Of a DNA stretch of 64,000 nt, positions 23,611 to 34,512 are shown piece by piece. Position numbers and translations under genes: made by a program. The stretch comes from Spirodela intermedia (lineage: Eukaryota > Streptophyta > Magnoliopsida > Alismatales > Araceae). Positions within the stretch are counted from its first letter, which is position 1; every line of letters begins with the position of its first letter. The DNA is taken from positions 625,001-689,000 of the forward strand of contig LR746266.1 in NCBI GenBank assembly GCA_902729315.2, written 5' to 3'. The notes beneath the pieces were generated by a model. The model saw only the letters and a program-made list of their open reading frames with translations. It was not told where the DNA came from and made no database searches.

Positions 23611-24323
23611 TTTCATGAAGATGCTCTTATTTTAAGTATTCTTGCTCATTATGTTGACAAATTTTGTAGATATAAGTTGAGTTGTTATGACTAATTATGA
23701 AATGATAAGAACATCAAACTATACCATATAGTTATGTAATGGGGCAACTATATGGTATAGTTGGTTTAATTTCATACATAATACTCTTACTTCAGAAAGT
23801 TAGTTAATCAGTAGTCTAATCCAAATCATTCTCATCAAATGGCTGGTCAAGCAGCATACAATTAAAAATATATATTTAGAAGAAGGCTAATGTGGATCCT
23901 CTAACCTTCATCTTGGAACAAGTTTTGAATTATAAGGCTCTCATCTCTAATTTGTTTGAAACGAGTTATCCACAACATCATGCTACTTGAGGGAGGGTGC
24001 ATTAAAGTATGGTTGGCAATCAAACGAGAAGGAATCATAAAACAACTACGGTTGGGATGCAAATTATAAGCGCAGGTTTCTTGATCACTCAACCAATCTG
24101 GTGGTGAATCAAACGTCATGGCCGTCTAAGTAGGCCGGCCCAGCCCGTTAACTGTGATAAAATCAAACGGGTTTTGGGCCACATTCTAGATTTTTGGGCC
24201 ATGGGGTGTCCCCCCCCGGGATCTCTACCTGCGCAGCACACTCTCGAGGAAAGGCACCAACTTTTTTGGGGGGGACGGAGAAGGGAAGAGAACAGAGCTC
24301 GGAATCGACGAAGCCAGACGACG
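23611..24323. other. Intergenic region and probable Nudix gene promoter, with a perfect hairpin
   Basis: No open frame here looks like a gene. A perfect 17-bp inverted repeat lies at 23717-23733 and 23746-23762 with a 12-nt loop. GC content rises from about 24120, and the last 150 bp before the ATG at 24324 probably contain the transcription start and leader of the Nudix hydrolase gene. Confidence 0.6.
23717..23762. repeat. Perfect 17-bp hairpin
   Basis: The arms AACTATACCATATAGTT (23717-23733) and AACTATATGGTATAGTT (23746-23762) are exact reverse complements separated by 12 nt. The arms are themselves nearly palindromic. It lies about 110 bp outside the LTR element. Confidence 0.9.
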
Positions 24324-27300
24324 ATGGACGCCTCGGGATCTACGTACAAGCTTCTCCTCTCGTGCCCCTCGGGCCTCTCCCCCTCCCAGGTTTTCTTTTC
24401 CTCTCCTTCTGCGGCGACGTCTTGAATGTATCTGGAGGAGAGGAGGAAGGAGTGGTCCAACCGGCACAAGACTTATTTTCCTTTGCTTCCACGTGATCCA
24501 TATTGGTACCAGTGGTGAGGAAGCGTTGGTTGATTTGGAGGCTGAGTTCGTGGTTGGGCACATAACAAATGTTGGATCGATCGGGGGAGAATGCACATAT
24601 TCTCCCATTTTCGCTTGATCGATCCGATACAGCTTTAAATTTATGGCTTCAAGATATTCTGGGCTCTCTGGTTTCGTGGTTGGGCACATAACAAATGTTG
24701 GATGAACAGTAGAAGACATCTGGGCTCTCTGGTTTCGCCCATTTTCTCTTGTCATTTTAAGCTGTGCCTAGTAATAAACAATTAACTATTGCTTGAATTG
24801 TAGAACAACCCGGAAAAAATTGCTGTTGGAACGTTGAAATTTGTGGCAAAAATCTTTGAATTATTTTTCGGGCATCTCTTAACCTAAGTTCTCGGTGGGC
24901 ATGTCATTTTATTTTGATACCCTTTCTGTGTTCAATGAAGGTTTTTGCCCGCTTTGCGCGTGTGACAACTGTTGATGTAGGTATTATTTTTCCTAGTCTT
25001 ACACATTTTTCATATTAAATGAAGGTTTATGTCGATTTCAGCGCATCCTACGACAGAATTCCGCATCCGGCTGGCAATTTAGAGAATTCTATACCTGAGG
25101 TAGTACTGTTCTCTGCCTATTATTTTCGAATGTCATGCATTCTAGAATGTTAATGCTGTACTCTGCTGCAAATATTGGTAACCTGAATTGAAGTACAGTT
25201 TTAGAAATGTCATAAAACAGCAATGAGAAAGGAAATTTAGTTCTCCAAAAAATAATAAAATCGTCATTGGATGACTGTCTGACTTCTTGGATAAAACGGT
25301 TTTGACCTTCTACTTCGATCAGAAAATAGTAGCCAAGCATCCATCTTCAAGGAATTATTTTTAGATGTTTTTGAAGTGAATTTAAGTTGAGGAAATTCTC
25401 ATTTCATGTCTTTAGTCAGTTGAAATGCATTTTTACGGCTGCTACATTTAACATAGTGTAATGGTCTCTGATGTACTCATTTCATTCTGAAAAAGTTGAT
25501 GCTTTGTACACTCTTGATAATAAAATGTTTCGGGGGATAATGACTCCTTGATAACGTATTCATTTCCCTGTCATTTTGATTGTCTTTTCACTTTCCAAGT
25601 TGTAATCACATCACTAGGTTTCTTTTTGATCCAGAAATTCTACCTACGTGAATAGGGACTATTTTATTTCTCTCTGCAATTTCATATGTCTTACATTTGA
25701 CATTATTTTACAGATATGGTGTCAACGGATTCAGGAAAATCCATCAATGTACAATGACCAGAAGTTTAGGGTATTTTTCAATTGAGATTTTTCTCTCTTC
25801 AGCCTTTCGTCAGCTTTCCAATTGCATTTTTTTTATTTAAAAGTTTTATGCCAAAGAATGATGAGAACATCTGTGCTTTTCCTACATCTTGATTACTACA
25901 CTGCATGCTCTAATTTATTTGAAATTGCAACCTTCGATAGATTCAGAGAAAAACCCAGGTTGTTGGTAATTAATCAAGCGAATGGCTTTTTGAATATTTC
26001 CCTTTACGGGAATCTTTTGGCGTTATGCATCAAGGTGGATGGGCAACTGGAAAATGAATTACGTTATTTTCCTCAATATATGTGCATTAAATTGTGCAGT
26101 TTTAAAAGTCATGCAATTACCACACCTTTTGAGTCCTTGCGACGATGGCTTTCAAGAACATCTTTTTACTCTAGATTTGATGATAATTCATCTCCTACGC
26201 TCTGAAACTTCTGCTAGAACTACATTATTGTTAGACTGATATTCTGGCTTTCCTCTTTAATTTTACAGTATGCTGGGTACAGCTCGAAGAACCCTGATGG
26301 TTCTAGATCAAACTACTCTATCTGTCTAAATCTAGGTTTGACAGACTATAGGTTTGCCATCATCACTCTCTTTGGCTGGATATTGTTTGACAAAAATATG
26401 TTTTACCTTTCATTTTTCTGGTTGTCTTGTTGAGAATTCGGAAGCTTGCATTTCAGTTTTTTACAGCAACTGTCAAACATTAGAGAAGGCTGTTACTTCA
26501 ATTTCACTTTCCACCTCGTATGTTGAACATATTGCGATTTTTATTTTTATTTTGCACATACATTAGTCTTATATATCAGGTTCATGCCGTCAAAATCCCT
26601 TGTACTTCATATGTCAGACCGTCAATGCAAAAAAAATGAAAAGTAAAAAGAGAAGCTACTCTATTCTATAAATGCCACATTGGGTATGACTAGCATGTGG
26701 CAAAACTCATCAGTCTTTATTACTATTTCTTGAACATCTTATTTCGTGTCTGGCACCTGGTAAACAGTCTATACTGAATCCCCAGAAGTCATTACCTGCG
26801 GATTCGCCTTTCAGCCATCTACCCTGCTGGTGTTCCACTGTGGCTCACTGGAGCATCGCCTGACTCTGCGAGCTGCTTGAAGTTTATCACTGGCCTAATT
26901 TGTTAACAGCCTGGGACGAGATATGTCATGCCAATGGGTTTGACCACTGTGGTCATTAAGTGCTTAAAGGAACTGGAATGAAGTGGACATTGTCCTGGAC
27001 AAGGATGAAAAAAGGCATTTCAAAGTCAACTCCAAGAACGGGATTTTATGTACTTGGCAGTTCTGTGTAGAAATATTTTAGGATGTGAGATACCAGCACT
27101 TGTACAATACTGAATAACTGTTTGTCTGTTAGCAGCTTGCATCGTTATTATATAACCATTAGTCTGGAGATCTTTTGCCTGGCTAACATGTCCCCGCAAT
27201 AGTTTCTGTTCTAACGCCTTGTTATTATTCAGGACGTTTGTAGGCACAAATTTAAATCCTCTTTGGGAGAATTTTCTTGTCCCTTCTGAAGGTAAATCTG

Positions 27301-29371
27301 TATTTAAGTGCAGATTAATTTATATGTCTGGTGTAGCGTAACTATGGTGGAATGCTACTAATACTAAAGCCTTTTGTACTCTTTACTTGTGTTGTTCTAC
27401 GCGAAATCTTTGAGAATGCTTGTAGTTGGTGTAGAATGGTCACACACACACAGTTTGGCGACGAGTGTGAACTATTCTTTTGGGTTAAATTAGGAATGTT
27501 ATTAATGATGCAAATTGATGTTATTGGCGGCTCTCATCATGTAATCAATGTTCATATTTATCTATGCACCTTGTGCACTTATTTGCAGATGATACCATAC
27601 ACTGTCAACACATGGCAAGTCCACTGGGCAATGGCGCAATTGTGGAGACTTTGGACAAAAGGATTATTGTCTTGCAAAGAAGTTCGAAAGTTGGTGAATT
27701 TCCTGGATACTTTGTGTTCCCTGGTGGCCATTCAGAGGTATCTTATTTGACTTCTCAATTTTTTTTTGTCAGAGTACCAAGATCAGCGTCAAGATGTGAT
27801 AGTGTTGTGTCTTATGGATTATCATCAAAATATAGAGTGTTGAGGAGATGGCTAGTTTACATGAGAATATTTGGCAGGGAAAATGATGAATTGGCGTAGA
27901 TTTTCTAAACCCAAGCTACCGCACACAATATTTGATGTACTAATGTGTCAATAATTCTTGGTGTTTATGAAGCTTTTAAAAAAAAAAAATTATTTAGAAC
28001 AGAATTTTTCTGGGGGTAGACGGAAGACTATCATCATATTTCTCAATCTCCTTCTTCTGAAAATGAATTGATTATATTAGGTATCTCCTGGCAGAAAATG
28101 ATGAAGATCTATAAGGTTTGGAATTCCCTACTATGGATGTTTTGGTATCTCTTGCTCATGAATGATCAAATGAAACCTGCGTAAAACACATAGAATTGCC
28201 TCCCCAAATGAAGAATGTAAAGGCTTGATATAATATTCTAGACGGGCTTGCTTAAACTAGATCATGTTTGAATTTATTTTATTTTTTTTTGGGGGGGGGG
28301 GGGGTATACGGTAATTGGGCTTTTTATTTCAAATCGATTGTATATTTGTTTTTTCTTTGATGCATGAGACAGCGCTCCGAATCACAAATCCCGTGTTGAC
28401 GGTAATCCAATATTCACAGCCATTAATTCTCCTAGTTAAAGATCGCATCATTCATTCTGTTTATGGGATGTTCTTTCTTGATTGGAGGCAGCCAAAGGAG
28501 ATTGGTATCTCTGGGCACCCAACTGATGCGGTCTCAGCAGGCTCCGAGCATCTGAACAAGAAGGTTGCTGTGGAGATGTTCGACGGCATTACCCGGGAAG
28601 TAGTTGAAGAGATCGGAGTTCCCGCCCACTATCTAGTTAAGCAATTCGACATCTTGTTTCTATTGAAATCCTTGTTTTGGCCCTTCCACATCGAAAAAAT
28701 CCGATAAAAAACCGTTCTTTAGTAAGATATTTCTGATTTTTTTCGCATTTATATCCGATTTCCCGACTTATGAAGTAAAAAAAATCGAATATTAGATCAG
28801 TGTTTTCATGAATTTTAGTGATTTTTATGTTCATTCAATCGCCATTCTGGATTTGATTACCAAGCATTGAACTCGTTTGCAGACCGACCCATTGTTCATC
28901 GGGATCTCCCGCAGGGAGCTAAACGTGAGGCCGACGGCCTTCTTCTTCCTCAGATGTAATGTTCATTCAAGTGCGGTCAAGGAGTTCTACTCCAAGGCTC
29001 AAGACGGCTTTGAGTCAACCCAGCTGTTTGCCATGTCAAGGGTCAGCGCCGCATCTCATCCTTCTCCTTCCTGCATCCTTTTTTTTTTTCTTTTATTATT
29101 TTTAGTAATAAATGCTGAATCCGCCCCAAGCTTGATGAATTAATAATTAAAATAGAATAATAGCTTGATTAAATATATGGAAACGATCTACTCATGACCC
29201 ATGAGGTTTTTGTTGAGTTGGATGATCGAATGGCCAACGGTTTAAGTCTGAGATCCTTCCAGCGTTGATAATTTCCAGGCGGAGATAGAGAGTATGTGCT
29301 CCAGAATTCCCGGATGCCATCGGGGCGGGTTTGCCCTGTATGAACAGATGGCGGCGCTTGAAGATGCTTGA
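24324..29371 (+). CDS. Nudix hydrolase, NUDT9/NUDT22-like (nine exons)
   Basis: Nine exons join in frame to a 294-residue protein: 24324-24389, 25025-25099, 25714-25770, 26269-26351, 27233-27291, 27589-27737, 28492-28635, 28883-29041 and 29279-29371. The protein starts MDASGSTYKLLLSCPSGLSP and continues with SYDRIPHP (exon 2), GLTDYR (exon 4) and LNPLWENFLVP (exon 5), matching my memory of plant nudix hydrolase 9. The Nudix box is split by a loop of about 25 extra residues: PGGHSE at 158-163 (exon 6) and REVVEEIG at 198-205 (exon 7). These residues would bind the metal and a nucleoside diphosphate linked to another group. Human NUDT22, a related protein, cleaves UDP-sugars; the plant substrate is not shown by the sequence. 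No signal peptide is seen. The GC-rich first exon contrasts with AT-rich introns. Confidence 0.88.
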
Positions 29372-29458
29372 GACCCGTCGCTGATGGTGATTCCCTCCCT
29401 CTTCCAGTCACTCTTCAAATTTTCTGTGGCTCTTTTCCTGCATCTTTAGCGAGGGCAC

Positions 29459-29462
<4 letters not shown>

Positions 29463-29548
<86 letters not shown>
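29463..29548. repeat. (CT)n microsatellite
   Basis: About 85 bp of uninterrupted CT dinucleotides lie just downstream of the Nudix gene. Open frames translated through it give meaningless Ser-Leu or Arg-Glu repeats. Confidence 0.97.
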
Positions 29549-29551
<3 letters not shown>

Positions 29552-29822
29552 CCCTGCATGATTCCCTCTGATGCCCGTTTTCCAGCTGATTTGAGAATAT
29601 CCATTGGACTATCACACTCACATTTCTGTTTTCCGTCTAGAGAGAGAGAGAGAAAGAGAGAAGAAATGGTTTGAATAAAGACGTGGGTTTCTGACTTTGT
29701 CTCGAGAGCATTACTTGGCTCTGTTGGACCCCTGTGGAGCTCGGACTTGTAATCCCCTCACAGAGAGAGAGCCATAGAGCTACAGAGCTAGATAGCTAGA
29801 GAGCGAGAGAGAGAGAGAGAGA

Positions 29823-30080
29823 GGATTTAATCTGAACCATCGGTTTAGCAAGACTTTTTCTTCCAGTGATCTTTCTGACCTTCCTCATCAACGTCACCGG
29901 GCTCCTGTTGGACCCCATGGAGACTTGGCCCTGGTCGTAATACAGAGAGAACAGAGAGAGGATTTAATCTGAACCATCAGTTTACAAATACTTTTTCTTC
30001 GAGTCATCTTTCTGACCTTCCTCGTCAACGTCACTGGTCACCGGTTAGAGCCTTGGCCCCCGTCGTCGTAGAGAGAGAGG
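29823..30080. repeat. Two-copy direct repeat of about 137 bp
   Basis: A block starting GGATTTAATCTGAACCATC at 29823 recurs at about 29959 with small differences. Both copies are bordered by GA-dinucleotide runs. Confidence 0.8.
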
Positions 30081-30927
30081 AGAGAGAGAGAGAGAGAGAG
30101 ACTTCGTCCGAAGCGAATGATGGGTACGCAAACTTTAGAAAGTAATATTTTCTGACTTGGAATTTTTCAAAGACACCCCTGGAGTCAGAATTGCTGGCAT
30201 ATCCACTCTGAACGGAACCCTTTCGGTCTTATCTCGAGTCCGCCACCCGGCTCGGTATGAACGACCCAACTGGGTCAAAGCGAAAATCGAGGACCTCCAG
30301 GATTTCGGGCCCACAGCGACTTTCCTCAGTCAACGGCTGTTCGGCAAAGATCAGAGATGCGGGGAGTGGAAGAAAGGGACAGGTTGGCCGCACGAAAAAG
30401 CGCCGCGCCGATCTACATTGAACGGCCAGGATCGGCCAGGATCGGTCACTCGTGGTCCACCATAATCATGAGCCTCCATCAGGTTACAACAGCCTTCCCA
30501 AAGGTTCGATAACATGGTCAAACTTCCGCAGAAGACCAGAACCTCTCTCTCTCTCGCTCGCTCGCTTTCTCTCTCTATGCCCACGTCATCATTCTCTGGA
30601 ACCGGGAAAGGAACTGTTCAGGAGCCGTTTTGAAGAAGGGAGAGACTCTCAGAGAGCTGGAATTCTGATCCATGGCCGAGGGGCATCCTTCCCCAAGCAT
30701 GGGGTGAGCTCGAGAGTAAGAGCAGGCTCCACCTGCCATCGGCGGCTCCTCGTCTCCCTCTGCTCGACGATCGGAGGTGGCTTGTGGTTTCGAGCTCTCC
30801 AATCTCTGCTACCTCGTGTTCCGAGCTCTCCGATCATCTGCAGCCGATGGATGACCTGAAACGGAGGTGAGGTAGGGTGGAAGACGATGACTGTGTAGTG
30901 GATAGCTTCCTGCTGGAATTGTGGAAG

Positions 30928-33733
30928 ATGGACCTGAGGATCGGCCAGCAGAGCTTCCGCAGGAAGAAAATGACGAAGCAACTCACCGGGAAGCGAGATG
31001 ACAGCGCCCTGCATTCCGCGGTGCGGGCGGGCAATCTGGCCGTCACGAAGGAGATCCTGGCGGAGGTCGGCGGAGACGAGACGAGGGATCTGCTCCGCAA
31101 GCAGAACCAGTCGGGGGAGACGGCTCTATACGTCGCGTCCGAGTACGGCTACGTGGATGTCGTCCGCGAAATGATCAAGCATTACGATGCTTCCTCCGCC
31201 GGAATCAAGGCCCGGAATGGCTTCGACGCCCTGCATATTGCTGCCAAACAAGGGGATGTAGGTGAGAATTCCTTTAGGAAACCGTTTGTCGATCATTTGT
31301 CGAAAGGAAACCCCGACTCTTACTCCCTCAAGATTTCCTAAGCTTTCATACATCGCAGAGTTGCAGAGAGGATAGGCAAAAGAACGAACAGCCAAATCAA
31401 TCAATCCTCTACTCGATCAGTTGATAATCAGTCATCCAGTCGAATCTTCTTGTTCGAACAGCGATTTTCCCGATGATTATATCATATTTATACGTAGTTC
31501 CACATTCATGAAACCCTAGTTTCGGATCGCTCCTCCGGAAGAATAATTCCTGGGACTCCCTCTATCTCATGTTCTGAGGCATTCCACGCCACGTCCAGAC
31601 GTTCTGCAGGTGTTGCTGGAGGCGCTGCCGGAGCTCTCCATGACCGTGGACTCGACGAACACGACGGCCCTGCACACGGCCGCCACACAAGGCCACGCCG
31701 AGGTCCTGAAGATGCTGCTAGCAGTGAACGGAGACCTGGCAAAGATAGCCCGCAGCAACGGGAAGACGGCCCTGCACTCGGCTGCAAGAAATGGGCGACT
31801 CGAGGTGGTGAAGGCGCTCCTCAACAGAGAGCACGCCATAACCGCCAGGAAGGATAAGAAGGGCCAGACGGCGCTTCACATGGCCGTCAAGGGGCAGAGC
31901 CTGGAGGTGTTGGAGGAGCTCCTCAGATGCGATCCCTCGCTGACCAACATGGTAGATTCCAAAGGGAACACGGCATTGCACATCGCTGCGATGAAGGGCC
32001 GCGATCAGGTGCTGTTCCTGTTGATTCCCATTCGTGCCCGCATTTAAATTCTCGAGTTTTCTTCTCGTCTAGCCTGAATTTGTGCTGGAATAAAATAAAA
32101 TAATCTTACACTGAACGAGGGAAAAAAAGAAGAGAATCTAAACCTGAGATAAATGTGATTAGAACAAGAACATGGGACATAAACAGCCAGAAAGGTCAGA
32201 GTTCAGTCTTGATCTGTGAGGTAGCGACGAGCTTGCTGAGACAGAAAGGAAGAAAATCCTCCAAAATTTCCAAAAATAGAAGTTTGAATGAGATCAGTTT
32301 CTGTCCAAGAAGGAGACGTCAAGCTTCTGAAGACCTTTTAAACTTGGGATTAGGGCATCCCATGGTAGGGAAGCATTCTCTACTTTTACTCCAGGTTCAA
32401 GTAGATTCAGGGGGTCTGCAAGCGGTCTGCTTTTACTCTATGTTTGTGTTCTTGATGTGCTTTGAAGAGATGATATGAGGAAAGCTGTTCCTGGGCTTTG
32501 ATGATATCAGGAAGATAAGTGAAAAAAATATACTTGTTTTTAGAAGGAATTCAGAGATTGCAGCAGGGTTGATTGAGCAGCTTTCATCGCTTGGTGATTT
32601 TTTTTCATTGTGTTCATATAAAGTTCGAAAATCCCTGCCACAATGCGGTTCTGGGGGTCCTGCAATCGATCGCTCTGTAAAATATATGCAGGCCAATAAT
32701 TCTCCAAATTATGACCTTCATGTGAAGATGGATGAATCCGAGGAGGCGAAGAACATTCTCCCAAAATCTGCGCAGAGCCAGTCAAACCCCCCAACTCCCC
32801 CTGTGATTAACTCCAGCTTCTTTCCTGCAGGTTGCGAAGATTCTGCTAGAATCGGAGGAGACGGACGCCGGAATCCTCAACAGAGCCGGCGACACGGCCC
32901 TGGACATCGCCGAGAAGGCTGGCCACTCGGAGCTCACAACGACCCTCCTCAACCACGGCGCCCAGAGGGCCAGAGAACTCGGCGGCGCCGCCGCCGCCGC
33001 CGGCGCCGGCACCCCCGCCGGAGAACTGAAGCAGACGGTCAACGACATCCAGCACGAGGTCCACTCCCAACTGGAGCGCACCTTCCAGACCGGGGAGCGC
33101 CTCCAGGGGATCGCCCGGCGGGTCAGCAAGCTCCACGCAGACGGCCTCAACAACGCCATCAACTCCACCACGGTCGTCGCCGTCCTCATCGCCACCATCG
33201 CCTTCGCCGCCATCTTCACCGTCCCCGGCAAGTACGCCGGCGGCGAGAACCCCGTCCCCGAAGGTGCCTCCCCGGGGGAGGCGAACGTGGCCCAGGAGAC
33301 GACCTTCACCGTCTTCTTCATCTCCGACGCCGTCTCCCTCTTCATCTCCCTGGCGGTGGTGGTGGTGCAGACATCGGTGGTGGTGGTGGAGCAGAGGGCC
33401 AAGAAGAGGCTGATGGCGGTGATCAACAAGCTCATGTGGCTCGCCTGCGTGCTGATATCCGTCTCCTTCCTGGCCGTCTCCTTCTTGGTGGTGGGCCGCC
33501 AGGGGATATGGCTCGCCATCGCCGTCGCTTCCACAGCGGCGGCGATCATGGCGACGACGCTCGGCACGCTGTGCTGCTGGGTGGTCGCTCACCGGGCGGA
33601 GGAGAGGAAGCTGAGTCGCCGCCGCCGCCGCGGCCGCCGCTCCTCCCTCAGCAGGTCGCGCTCTCCCTCCGTCTCCGCCGTCATCTCAGATCCCGACCAG
33701 CCAAGCGGCGAATTCAAGCTGTACCCCATATAA
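30928..33733 (+). CDS. Ankyrin-repeat PGG-domain membrane protein (ANK1/At5g02620-like)
   Basis: Three exons (30928-31261, 31599-32008, 32831-33733) join to 548 residues. The ATG at 30928 (MDLRIGQQSF) was chosen; an upstream in-frame GTG is not a plant start. The N-terminus carries RKKMTKQLTGKRDD, then ankyrin repeats to about residue 285 (for example SGETALYVASEYGYVDVV, GKTALHSAARNG and KKGQTALHMAVKG). A PGG domain follows with DGLNNAINSTT near 352-362. Four hydrophobic segments lie at about 360-380, 407-433, 447-470 and 475-500, and an Arg/Ser-rich tail ends in FKLYPI. The order and sequence match the Arabidopsis ankyrin protein At5g02620, and more distantly ITN1 and ACD6. Relatives act at the plasma membrane in salt, ROS or defence responses; the role here is inferred by homology only. 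Exon 3 is strongly GC-rich. Confidence 0.92.
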
Positions 33734-34512
33734 AATCCACACTACTCTTCTTCTTCTTCTTCTTCTTCTTCCCCGGCATGTACATCCCCAACTATGGGGA
33801 CCCGAATATGTCCGATCTTGAATCAGATTAGTAAACACAAGACATAAAAACTGCTTCTAATAAATAGCTGCCAGTTCGGCCGAGGCCTCCACGAATAGAA
33901 TTATATTCTTCAGTAATGTGGATTTAGCGACCCAGAAGATACATTGGATTAATGATGCCAAAATAGCTCAATTAGTGGCGGCGCACTAATAAGATTGCTC
34001 AATCATGGGGACGTATATTTCGATTTTCGATCAGATTAGTAGGCCCAAGAAAGAAAGAAAAAACTACTGCTTCTACTATTTTTTCCAGTTGCACCCACCA
34101 AAAAAATAAATAAATCGAGAAACTAAGATCTGCCGACCCAGATCTTAAGTCGGATTAAGGATGCCAAATAGCTCAATGGGCGCACTTAAAGTTCTGAACT
34201 TTGGACGTATTGGTTGCAAGGGAGGCTCAGCTTATTACAGCCGACGACGATGAGCATGGATCTAATCTGGCCGCCCTCCCCCGTGAAGAATTGATACAAA
34301 GCCGCTGTACAGTAGGACAATATCTGGGAACAAATGGACCAATTGGGGATGTACACACGAGCCTGCTCGTTTCCCATCCGAACCCATGGATGCACACGGC
34401 TCTCACCTTGCCGAGACAGAAAGAACAAAGAATCACGGTCAACTGTGTGAAGAAATCTCTGATCAGTTGAGGGCCCACTTGGAGGAGGAGAGGAGAGGAA
34501 TCCCCGATATGG
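33734..34512. other. Convergent 3' ends of the ankyrin and PAH genes, with a tandem repeat
   Basis: The two genes are tail to tail. A (TTC)n run (33747-33771) lies just after the ankyrin stop codon and is probably in its 3'UTR. A roughly 210-bp block starting near 33795 is repeated from about 34006. No separate gene was recognised. Confidence 0.65.
33795..34200. repeat. Diverged tandem duplication of about 210 bp
   Basis: Shared landmarks in order are ATGGGGAC, ATCAGATTAGTA, CTGCTTCTA, CCAGTT, CGACCCAGA, GGATTAA and GATGCCAAA followed by TAGCTCAAT. They occur from 33795 and again from 34006, with small insertions and deletions. Confidence 0.75.

Larger units (their letters stand above)
29372..30927. 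other. Intergenic: Nudix 3' end, CT/GA tracts, ankyrin gene promoter
   Basis: This 1.5-kb gap holds a long (CT)n tract, several shorter GA tracts (near 29640, 29810 and 30070-30100) and a two-copy direct repeat (29823-30080). The GC-richer 30150-30927 is probably promoter and leader of the ankyrin gene, with a second CT tract near 30543-30575. Its open frames are short and show no family signature. Confidence 0.6.

Noticed and set aside
29368-29621. Frames giving Ser-Leu or Arg-Glu repeats
   Set aside because: Translations of the CT microsatellite. The same applies to frames at 5475-5699, 52167-52991 and 56208-56498.
32569-33831. A 420-codon plus-strand frame and two long minus-strand frames over ankyrin exon 3
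   Set aside because: The 420-codon frame is shifted against the PGG-domain frame and is Arg/Gly/His-rich noise. The minus-strand frames are antisense shadows of membrane segments.
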